Shown here: one piece after another, positions 36,431-46,900 of the stretch
How the letters are laid out: each line of letters starts with the position of its first letter
Numbering within the stretch: the stretch's first letter is position 1
NCBI RefSeq assembly: GCF_003945595.2
Contig: NW_024104367.1
Span: 1,939,981 to 2,003,980 of the forward strand
From: Pipra filicauda
Taxonomy: Eukaryota > Chordata > Aves > Passeriformes > Pipridae
Length of the DNA stretch: 64,000 nucleotides
Reading direction: 5' to 3'
Notes under the pieces: generated by a model
Databases searched by the model: none
What the model was told of the DNA's origin: nothing
Seen by the model: the letters and a program-made list of their open reading frames with translations, nothing else
Made by a program: the position numbers and the translations under genes

Positions 36431-39400
36431 GTTAATGGTACAGAGAAATTCTTCATGTATATGGGTAATTCACCAGAACTGACAGAAAACCTCTTAGGAT
36501 GTATCAATGACAATAAGAATAATATCATCAAAGAGGGAGTAATGAGAAATAAGAGAACTTGAAGTAAAACTGGAGACAGCAAAAACTTGTAATTCTCTAC
36601 TAAGAATATATATAGTAGTTTTGCTTAAAAAGGGTCTTATTACCAGAAAGAAACTACATAATGGCCTTTTCTTCCTATTTTGTATGTAGAAAAAGGAGGA
36701 TGTTTTACATTTAAATACTAGAAATACCAAATTTTTCCATATCCTGACACTACAGGAGCTTGTTTAGCAAGTGCCAATGCTGTAGTATCATAAATGGGGA
36801 CACAGAGGTGCCCTCTGACTTTATCAGTGGCTTGTACTGATGTCTTCAAGAGAAAACCCCACTGAGACTGGTACAGACATCCTGCATTTGAACTAACATC
36901 TTTTCCAGTCAACTAAAAATATTGTACTGTAAATGCAGTGTAAAATGTTACATGTCTCTGATAGTAGATACTGGGGGGGAGGGGGAGGAATATTGGGCAG
37001 AGCTTATGCTGTGATACTCAGTGAAAAAAATCTATGAACCCTTCAGATTCAAGCAGCCTAGCAATTTGGTTAAGGCTTCTTTGCTAACCTAAAGTCTGTG
37101 TGTTTTTTTCCCCATTTTGGTCACATGTAATGTTATAGAGAGCTTTAGCAAACAGCACTGCTAACTGAAAGCAAAGCATAACATTGAAAAGAATAAAACA
37201 ACTGTTAAGACATCAAGCCTGTCAGACAAACAACCTGGCAGGAAATGTTTGCTGATATGTAGGAAATAGTCAAAAAGACCTCCACAATACTGCTAAGATA
37301 AATCCAGTGTTTGGGTTTTTTTACTACAAGGGGTTGAAAGTGCAACAGGCATATGATTAAAAAGTGATGGACAGGAAGCTCTCTAATACCTTCACTGCTG
37401 ACATGTGGCCTATGAAATTAAATTTCAGTGGTGAAGAGCAGATTTACCTGTCCCTCCACGATATCTGGTTGCAGAGTTGTCCTCTAGCAACTGAAGAAAA
37501 GCAGGTTGGTTATGATATCTTGATGGTTTAGAAAACTTAATTTTTTTCTGTTTCATCCGAGTGAGTCACAGTAGTTGAGACTACGCTTGGTTTGCTTTAA
37601 GTATTAAATACTCGGAAATAAGTAATATTTGGCAATGCTTATAACTTGCATTACACTGAGCTGGTAAATTGATTTATTGTTTTGAGAATTTTGGTACAAA
37701 ATTGTATGAAATCAAAAGGGTTTTTTACTTTTAAAAGAAAAGTTTAAAAACTTTTAAAGTTTTTTTTAAGTTCTGTCAAGTTCTTGTTTCTGCTGTGCTA
37801 AATCACACTAGTTGGGAAGCTCAGTTCCTGGACTCCTTTCAGCTAATTTTTCTTTTGACAGTTTCAGGATTTTATGTGCATCTTTGCACATAAATGAACA
37901 TGCTTTGGCTGTATTCAAGACATTCTTTAGTGAATGAAAATATGCTGAAACCAAAGTGCCCTTAATTTTTTTATTATTCCACAGTGGTTTAAATAAACCT
38001 GTATATTTACCTTTTGCTTAAACATTGTTTTAAATACAAGTCCTTTCCTGAATTTTTAATTTTAAGATTTGACTTTTTAGAGTGTGATTATGTCTGAGCA
38101 CCCCCTGGTTTTTTGGCTGACAGTGCCCTCCTAAATTAAGGAGGAACTTTTATCTCTGCTGTGCAGCTGAGAAGCAAGAGGAGAGAATTCATGGCATGCC
38201 TCAAGGTGTGCAAGAGTGCTGTGGCACAGTAGAGAAAGAAGGCTGGATCTCCCAAGTCCTTGACTACAGCAATGTCACTAAATCTTGAAATTGTGAACTT
38301 CCTTCTTGATTCATTTCTTTTCATGCAACTGCTCAGTCCCACTTGGACCAAGGAGTGAGAACTCATTTTAGGTATGAACATTTACCCCTGCACTCTGATT
38401 AGGAGCTGACAGAAAGTGTTCAGTGAGTATGAACAATTGCAGCTAGCACTTGCAACTACATTTTGTCTCACTGCTGGAAAAAAATGAGCCAGAGATGACC
38501 AGTATTGCCTTTTATTAAGCTTTATAATCCCCATTGAACTCAATGTCTGAGTTCCCTGGGCTAGCATTTGTTAGCCCAACTCTGGGCTAAACCATCCTTC
38601 TTCTCCAATTACAGGCCTTGGCATTGGTGGTTCTTATAAATCATCTTCTTCAACAATCTTTTTCCCCATGGATAAGATTGGGATATTGAATGACTACTTT
38701 TCTGTAAGCTAATCTAATAACGCAATGATTTTCAGACTCCTAGGTACAAAACGAGAGAAAAGCCTCTTTAGACTTCCTGCTTAATAAGATTTACAGTGTT
38801 TTTTATTATCCACAGACATAGTTTCGTTCTTAGCTTGGAGTATGTTCGCTTCACAGTCAAGCTTCCTAAATTAATGCCTGATTCTTCTTCCAGCAGTTTT
38901 TCATCTCTTTTAATTGGCCACTCTTGTCACATTTTACACCTCCACTTCAGCGCCGGCTGGACGCTGCTCCCAGAGCTCATCCATTAACCTCCACTGATCC
39001 CCACCTTTCTCTCCTTCAGCCCTTCCCATTACATCCTACCAGCTCTGCTCTCTGTTGCCAGTACAAAACTTTCAGGGCTCATCCCAGCCTTCTTCACATA
39101 CACAGATATCTGGGAAAGAAATGGCTGATTTCATTCCATTTACCTTGTTTAGGTGAAAACATCTCAAAAAAGGTGAGCAAGCTCCAGCAGGGTCTTGTTT
39201 CAAATAAACCTCTGATCTTTTTACAACTTTTAGGATTTCAAATATTGAAATTATAGCTTTAAAGGCAACATTAAATTCTGTAATACTGTACTTCTGTGTC
39301 TTATGAGATTTATCTACAGGAAAAATGTCAGGTGTGTAAGCTTAATTTTCAATTATATAGTTAAAATGACATAACTTGCTGATATGTGTTTTTACTATGT

Positions 39401-40212
39401 AACTTTTCATACACAAAACATTTTTTTTTAAACCAGATCCTAATTATATCAATAATAGCCAACACACACCTACTCTACTTTTTTTTATGTAGGTGGTTGT
39501 TAGTGCTTTCTAGCAGAAAGCCTGTGGTCTGTTTAGTTCTATTTTATGTATTTCCTTGTTTTAAAAATGAATGCTTTAGACTTTACTCCTGTTTATCTTA
39601 CCTTACACCAACTTAACTGCATTGACTTCAACAGAGTTAACCATAATCTTCATTTACGTAGGAGGTAAATTGTGCACATTTAGCTAATCCTCTAGGTGTC
39701 TGGGCTTGAAATGTAGTGTAATGGATCTTAGTCACTGCTATGTTTTCATGCAAACTGTTAAACCAACACTTTATTTGCAGAATTTCTCAAAGCAATGGAA
39801 AATAAAGACATTCAAGAGCATGCTTTTGGCTACAGAAATGCAAATCTAAAATGTTCTGATTTCACAGTGAATGGTCCTGGGAGAAAGGAAGGAACTTGAG
39901 TGGGATCAAGGAAACTCCAAAATACCAATGGTCAGCAAACATTTCCCTCTGTGATTCCTTGCTAAGTATTTTCTTAATATTTTCTTATTGCAGCCTTTTC
40001 TAGTTTTATTTTCCATGTCAAGCAGACATGAGTGAAGCACAGTCCGTGCAAGTGCAGTTAGGAAGCAGCAGAGTGTAGCTTCATAGGAATAATAAACCAG
40101 AGCACTTTGTCACTCTCTGGTTTTAATACCAAACATTAAACAAACCCACATTAGTGAAAAATGTTTAGACAAAAGGATGTAAACCTAAACTGCTGATTGT
40201 CCATCTGAGAGC
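36431..40212. other. Unique non-coding DNA
   Basis: AT-rich with no recognisable gene. Contents are a G-rich patch (36973-36988), a self-complementary A/T tract at 37738-37768 and a perfect 10-bp hairpin at 37871-37894. The segment 38880-39070 is pyrimidine-rich and slightly GC-richer, without coding signal. Confidence 0.6.
37871..37894. other. Perfect 10-bp inverted repeat
   Basis: TTTATGTGCA, a four-base TCTT loop, then TGCACATAAA. The flanking bases do not extend the pairing, so this is a short stem-loop only. No function is claimed. Confidence 0.75.
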
Positions 40213-40714
40213 TGATGGGTTGGGTTCAGAGGGCAGATGTTTTGTTGGCTGTTCCCACAGACCTGTTGTGCAGGGAGTAGATGAGACTTTCTTCAGATGG
40301 TTGGAAGAAGCCTCACATGGACAGGCACTGGTCCTCGTAGAAGACCTTAACTATGCCAAAAACTGCCGGAGAGACACCAGAACAGGACAAAAGCAATTAG
40401 GAAGCTTCTGAAGTACATTGGTGTCAGCTTCCAGGCACAGGTGATAGAGGAGCTGGTGGGTGGGCACGATCTGCCTGGACCTGATATGTAAAACAACGAA
40501 GAACTGGTCAGGGGTGTGAAAGTCAAGGGCAGCCTTGGCTACAGTGACCACAGGATGCTGGAGTTCAGGATCCTGAAGAGATGAAGAAAACAGTACTTCC
40601 ACAACTTTGGATTTCAGGAGAGCAGCTTTTGACACGGTTTCCTATAACATTCTGATAGACAAACTGATGAAGTATGGACTAGTGAACTGGGCACTGAGAT
40701 GGACTGGGATGTAG
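40213..40714 (+). mobile_element. CR1 LINE, internal coding fragment with deletion
   Basis: This CR1 piece is coding rather than 3' end. From 40277 the plus strand reads VDETFFRWLEEASHGQALVL then VEDLNYA, matching the CR1 endonuclease segment usually ending L-x-G-D-F-N-Y. From 40498, after a frame change, it reads EELVRGVKVKGSLGYSDH, then RMLEFRIL, the SDH motif closing the endonuclease. From about 40598 it reads STTLDFRRAAFD and passes without a break into FDTVSYNILIDKLMKYGL (40628-40681), which is reverse-transcriptase sequence normally about 250 residues further on. The copy therefore has a large internal deletion, with several frameshifts and stops, and lacks its 3' end. It is a dead fragment. 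Confidence 0.9.
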
Positions 40715-42901
40715 GGTCTGACAATCTCCAGTTCACACACCAGAGCTGCAGAAAGCCTCGTGGTCCTGTCTTTCCCATGTGTGTTCTTGAGTACCACTCA
40801 CTGTCCATGAAAGAATTCGGAAAAAAACTTCCGTGTTAACCCAGTTCACCCCTGCCCACTGCTGAGTTGCTCCCAGAAATTCTGCAAAGTTGCATGGGGA
40901 ACTATAATGTCACACAATATCATTTTATTTGGAAAAGGAATATGAAGGAAACAACTGTTAGTGAAACCTCCTGATCCACGGACCAGCCTGTGCTGAGATC
41001 CACTGGGTGTAGTTATTTAAAATGACATAAACCAATATAGGAAACACAACACAGTAATGGAATAAGAAGATGTAATTTAAGTTTCACTTAGCAGGGGCAG
41101 CAACAATGCCTTCAGGCCCATGCTCTGCTTGTAGGAGCCACAAACTGTTTTTGACTTTTGCCTCTTGCGTGATACAGAGATTGACATATCGCTTTTCACT
41201 TCTGAGGGATGGCATCTCTGTGTCATAGCACAAGTTCAGAAATACCTGTCCCTACTGCTCTGTCTTCAGACTGCTCTGCCTGGCTTTCTTTAGCTCCCAT
41301 TTGTTTTCCTATGCTGCCTTCTCTCTTAGTTGGTAATGAATATTTTTATGTTCTTCTATTTGTTGTGAAGCTTCGATCAGGCTCTTGCCGTTCCATTCTT
41401 ACACTGTCACGAGTGAGCATCCATCGTTCCCCATTTCCAGGTTTTGTCTCTTCTGTACAGGCATTGTTGAATTGAAATAGCTTTCTGGGGAAACTAGGCT
41501 GCCAAATGAGTAAATATGGGAGAGAGTGAGCAGTCAATCAGTTTTATAAAAAGCTCCAAGTCTGAGAAGATGGAAAAACTCCTAGTTCTTGCAGACCTCT
41601 AACTGGATCTCTCCTCCCTTTTACAGTCAATACAAGCTAATATAGATTTGATGTCCCTTTATAAAGCACTATATTTAAGAAGATCTTTGGACATGATCTC
41701 TTTTTCTGTAGACAACTCTTTGTTAATGGCTATTTTGACCCAATAAAATTAGATCCCTGCCAGACACTTCCTGCTTTTCCAAAAACAACTGAGATATCAT
41801 CTATTTTGTATCTATGACATCTAGAAAAGCTATAATTTCTGTTTGTATTTTAGGCTTAATGCTTTGTCTCTGTCTTCTCTGTCTTCCATGGACATCTTTA
41901 TGAGTACATGTTACCCCAGACTCATATCCTCATATCTGTTGTTCATCTTCAGGAGATGACTGAGGAGCAGGAACATACTTAAAACCAGTATTGAAAATTG
42001 AATCTCTGTCTCAGGGGAGGGACTTGCTCTCCATATTCCCTGATTTAACAAGCTGCCCCTTTCTTGTCGTTCCCTGCTTGGGTCCCTTCAGGAATTGCTT
42101 GAGCTGCAGTTATTTGCATTCACCCTTCACATCCTTTCCTCCTGATCCTCCCACCCAGGCATTCCAGCTTTGTCCTTCACAGCTACTTGGTGCTCTTTTT
42201 GTCAGACTCTTTCCCCAGTGTTGACAACAGACTTTCTCTCTTATATCCCATAGTAAGCCCCAGCTTACTGCTGCTGCCTTTCCCTTCTTTTCCACTAGTC
42301 ACTGCAAATGGATATCCTTGACTCCATGGGATTTATAAACATCTTCAGTGAAAAGATGCCATTCAGTCTGATCTCTTCCTTGTTCTGGGAGCTTACCTGG
42401 CACTCCTTGCTAATATGCTGTGTTCAACAGCTTGAGTTTAGTTGTAGAAAGGTGCTGGTCTTCCTAGGAAGAGGTCAGAATAGGAGCAATCCTCCTCTTC
42501 CCTGCCTAATTTGAACTTCTCCTGCTCCATCTTCCAGCCCTTACTTTTAGTAACAGGTTTCTCCACTAGAGAGACCTTTATTGCTCTTAATTTTCTCTCC
42601 ATAGATATACCTACATGCCAATCAAGTAATTTTTCAATCTTTCTGATAAGATAAACAGATTAAGCTTTTAAAGTCTGTTACTGTAAAATATTTTCTCCAA
42701 CTTTCAGTTATTTTTCCTGCCCTTTTCTGCTTCCCTATTGCTGTGCATTCTGTTTGAACACTGGAACAACATTCTGGTTATAGGGTTAATATTACCAATG
42801 GCAAATACAAAAGTAAATTATTTCTTTCTGCTTGTTGCCTGTTTATGTGTTTCACAGTATTTTTAATGCAATGTGGCAATAGAAGGAAAAGTTACCTATT
42901 T
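40715..42901. other. Unique non-coding DNA, possibly including unrecognised CR1 edge
   Basis: The first about 80 bases after 40714 could be further CR1 sequence too diverged for me to align. The rest is AT- and pyrimidine-rich with no recognisable exon. Open frames reach 88 codons and show no motif. Confidence 0.55.
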
Positions 42902-43012
42902 CACAGAATCATGGGATGGTTGGGATTGGAAGGGGCCCTAAAGATCATCCCCTTCCAACCCCTTGCCATGGGAAGGGACACCTTCCACTAGACCGCATTT
43001 CTTCAAGTCCCA
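42902..43012 (-). mobile_element. CR1 LINE, 3' tail
   Basis: CACAGAATCATGGGATGGTT, GGGATTGGAAGGGGCCCTAA, AGATCATCCCCTTCCAACCC and TTGCCATGGGAAGGGACACC: the reverse complement of a young-looking CR1 3' end, about 110 bases long. It stops where an older CR1 begins, so this copy was probably inserted beside or into that element. Confidence 0.93.
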
Positions 43013-43029
43013 ATTTCCTGTGACTCTTC

Positions 43030-43560
43030 ACATCAAGAATATAGAAATGGCTTTTCAGGGTTAGACTGTAGACCCATCTGGCCCAGGATCCTGTCTTTGA
43101 CAGCAGCCAGGGGTAGATGCTCAGGAGTGGTATAAGAGTACAGTGAGCACAGCAACTCATAGCAATTGTCATAGCAGTGTAGAGCTCACTCAGGAAGTAG
43201 TGGTGCTATTGATTGAATTGATTGTATTTAATTGATCTCCATGAATCTCTCTTTGATCCTTTTGTCCATCCACTTTTTTTTTTTGAACCTAAGGGGACCT
43301 TTTGTATTGATAACTTATCTCGGCAAGAGACTCTAAAGCTTAGTTGTGGATTGTGTGGTGAGGAATATCCAATCTGTGTTTTCAGTGTACCCTCTGTTAC
43401 TTTTGTTTGACTTCCTCTGCTGCTTCTGATAGAAGAAACTGTGAACAGCCATTCCCTGCTCACCAATTCCATGTCATGCATGATTTTATGGATCTGTATC
43501 ATTACCCTCTTACATGAGTTTAAAAACTGATTTTCATGGCAGGTCTTCCACTCTCTAAGA
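43030..43560 (-). mobile_element. Old CR1-type LINE, C-terminal coding end and 3' UTR
   Basis: Several phrases match, in order, the reverse complement of a CR1 family I remember from turtles and other sauropsids: TCAGGGTTAGACTGTAGACC, CATCTGGCCCAGGATCCTGT, CTTTGACAGCAGCCAGGGGT, then CTCCATGAATCTCTCTTTGAT, a GTGTGGTGAGGAATATCC segment, and CATGATTTTATGGATCTGTA followed by TCATTACCCTC. In the turtle family these are 'ggtccatctagcccagtatcctgtct', 'tccatgaatttatctag', 'gtgtgaagaaatact' and 'catgattttatagacctctatcat'. Translated on the minus strand, the IFLTTQ segment corresponds to the usual YFFTQR near the polyprotein C-terminus. The copy is much more diverged than the neighbouring CR1 tails. 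Confidence 0.75.
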
Positions 43561-43828
43561 AAAACCTTTGTTAGTTGAAGAAATACAGATGTATTCATTT
43601 GTATGTGTTGGTATCACAATAATGCTTTTTTGAATGAACTGCTCTCTGAGTGATCTGCATTGTTCTTAACAGTTCCCCTGTCCTGCGCTTGCTAAGAAAT
43701 AGAAGGGCTGTAATATTGTTTCTATGCAATACTTTCTTCAGGAGCTTCTTTTTGAAATGCTGACATTTGGTCTTTTTTATGCTTTTTCTCCCAGACAGGT
43801 TGACAGCAACCACAGCTCAGTAACAGTA
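43561..43828. other. Spacer between CR1 copies
   Basis: AT-rich sequence of no recognised type. It may contain further decayed sequence of the old CR1 on its left, but I cannot align it. Confidence 0.5.
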
Positions 43829-43980
43829 ATCACAGAATGATAAAATGGTTTGGGTTGGAAGGGACCTTCAAGATTCTCTGGTTCCAAGCCCCCTGCCATG
43901 GGCAGGGACATCTTCTGCTAGACCAGGTTTCTTCAAGCCCCATCCAACCTTGCCTTGAACAATTCCAGGGGTGGAGCAAT
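43829..43980 (-). mobile_element. CR1 LINE, 3' fragment
   Basis: ATCACAGAATGATAAAATGG, TTTGGGTTGGAAGGGACCTT, CCCCCTGCCATGGGCAGGGA, CTAGACCAGGTTTCTTCAAG, CCCCATCCAACCTTGCCTTG and AACAATTCCAGGGGTGGAGC: the reverse complement of a CR1 3' end. Similarity ends near 43980. It is the third minus-strand CR1 piece within 1.1 kb. Confidence 0.94.
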
Positions 43981-46900
43981 AAATAGCATCCCTTAATGTA
44001 AAGGATAACTTTACCTAATACTAATAAAAAACTCTACCAATTCTTCTCTTTTAGGGAGGCAGATTAGGAAAGCTTCAATGTAACCCCATGACTTCAGATG
44101 AATTTAACTCACTGATCTGCTGTAGCCATGATATTTTATTTTGTGTACTTAAAACACATTCTTATCCGTATAAAATATCAAGGGTTTGCTTTTACATGGA
44201 AAGAGCAGCTCTGCGAATACTGGCTCGTGTGGAGAGGATCAGTTATGAACTTCTTGTTAGAAAAAATTAAAAGCAAAGCTTGTCTCTCCTTGCCTGCGTC
44301 ACGCACTGGCACAGAGTCACCTCCCGAATGAGTAGCCTGTTCCATATGCTTGATCTTCCAAGCCAACAGCATTGCATAAAAGGGTTTGGGTGGTGGAGTG
44401 CTTTTTAACATGATGCTGGTGATAATTTGAAAGAAACCAGCCTGCAAAGTATTGCATAGCCCTAAAAAATAATCTTGCAGTGAAAATCAAGTTATTTCAT
44501 TTCTGTATTCTACTTCTACCAAAAAAATCTAATTAAAATGGGAACACTAGGAAATAATGGGCAATTGCTTGGTCTGTTAAAGGTGTTCAGAGTGTAATGC
44601 CAAATGCCCCTTCCCAAGGAATTACATTAAGAAATCAGAGAAAAGGTTCAGAGAGAAGCAGGTTTTTGCAGTCTTGAAGAGGGGATATCCTAACCTGGTA
44701 ATGACTGTTTTGTGGGGGAAGAGTGTGTGGGGAGATGATGGTGAAAAAGAGAGGAGAGGAGAGCAGAGCAGAGCAGGGGGGGGAGGGAGGGGCAGGGGGA
44801 GGCGAGGACAGTTTACTGTTAAAAATAAATCATGTATCTTTTCAGTTACTCATAAAACTTAGTCAGAACTAACTTCTTTTCCCAGCTTTCTTCAAATTAG
44901 GATGTTATTTATTTTTCTGAGGATTTTGCATGGCACCATTGGTTGGCACCATTTCTATTTCTTCTCAGTCAGATAACCCTGTGCAAAGGCAGCTGGTTCA
45001 CTCAGTGATTCCTGGGACATCTCCAGGATTTGCGTTATCCAGAAGCACTGAAGATGCACTTCAACAGTCCTTTGACTGCAGTACAAGCGAGTAGGAGAAC
45101 GGGGATATTTCCAAATAATAATGCAGGCTCTGTGCTGTGTTTGCCTTTTGTTATGATCCTCACACAAGTAGGAGTAGGTGCCTTTAATGGGAACCTATAC
45201 AAAACCTGGAAAAAGCTTATGTAGAAACTTGGAACAATCCCTGCAATATGCTGAAAAATGTGTCTAGAGCCTCAGCACAGCTCAGTGCCAGAGTGAAGAG
45301 AGAAGATGAGTCTTTCAGACATTTATAGCTGATATTTAGGGGAGACAAAGGTTTATTAGTACTAGCAAGGATGGCAAAATGGAAGCTTGACTTGTAGAGC
45401 TATTGTGAGTGAAACCACAAGGTTAATATTTCAGTAGCCCCTCTCAAATGTCATTACTTACAAACATCACAAGAGCTGCAGAGCTGAATATCTAAAGACT
45501 TTCTGTGCTTTGTAAAACATCATTTAACCGTGAGCCACAGCAGCAATGTCTTATAAACCTGCTGTGCCATTTGTATATTGTTTTTTGAATGTGAGTTCTT
45601 ATAAGGAACTAATTTTTGGTAATCCAGATGGGTGATGGGTCTCAATATCATTACTATCCCAAGTAGTGACTTCAGGATTTTGAGAAGGTGGTTTTTCTTC
45701 TTGGCACATCAAAATAGCACTTAACTTTTATTAAATTGAATTGTTGGAATAACCAAATAGTCTGTTGACTCAAAATCATAAGCGAGTTTGGGAGTGAGAA
45801 TAGACTTAGGTGTTACTTCACAGAAAAAAAAAAAATAGATGCTGTGAGAAATCATAGTTAACTATTCTCAGTATAAAGTGTTTCCCACATAGAACCTCAC
45901 TGGGACTGTTTTGAAGTTTCCTAAAGGTGCAATTAAATGCATATCAGTAGAAACAGAGACTCAGACTTGCTCTCCCACTATCCTCTTAGGTTCTTAACTT
46001 CTATTTTGCCAGAAGGGGAAAAGTAGATTACTTGCTGTATAAGCTCTCTGTCAAAAGTTCTATAAATCAGGGCTAAAGTAAATAATGAATCTTTCTCCTG
46101 CTTTCTCCTGTCTGATACATATACATTCATACTCAGAAATAGCATATTCTCTATGCAAAGTTTCCTCTCTTTTCGAATAAAACTAATACATTTTTTTAAC
46201 ATGTCATAAGCCGTGGATAACTTGATTACCTCATGCTCCTAAATTCAGCTGTTAATTATTTATTTGGAGGTGTTGGGTGGCCTACCACAATTAGCCTTGA
46301 CATATTAAATAAATAGTTTTTTTATGGTAATTGGTGGTTGATGCCATGCTGCTTAGAATAGGTTTCAGTATTTCGTTCCTGTCTTGGAGCTAACTGCAAT
46401 TTTTAATTTTGCAGAACACTTTAGGAGACCAAAATAAAAAATAATCACATTACAAGTGAGAAGTGTTGAGTAAATTTCTCTTGCAAAAAAATGCACCAGT
46501 TATAAATTCAGCCCTTAATTGATGGCATTACGGAGGGCTGGGATGGAAAACAAACAGGAGGAAACCTAATAATCCGTAACGTCAGGAGTCTGCACCTGCA
46601 GCTCGGCCGTGGTCTGATTACCAGTCTGTGTAAGGGCTGTTGGGGAGGTAAAAGCTTTCAGTAGCAAGACAAAATCACCTTCCAGTACTCTGTGCCTGTG
46701 GTGGAAAGGTGTCCAGCTGAGAAAACAAGAGGTAGGCAATGACCTTTCAGTTCTTATTTACTTTCACAGTCTCAGCCAAAGGGCTGTCGTGTGCTGTCGC
46801 TTCCAGGGCAGCAGGGCAGGGCATTGCTTCTCCAGGTTTTCCTCCTGCCAGGCTGCACTCTCTCCAGGGGCAAGCTGGCCTCTGTGTTTTACCCTGTCTG

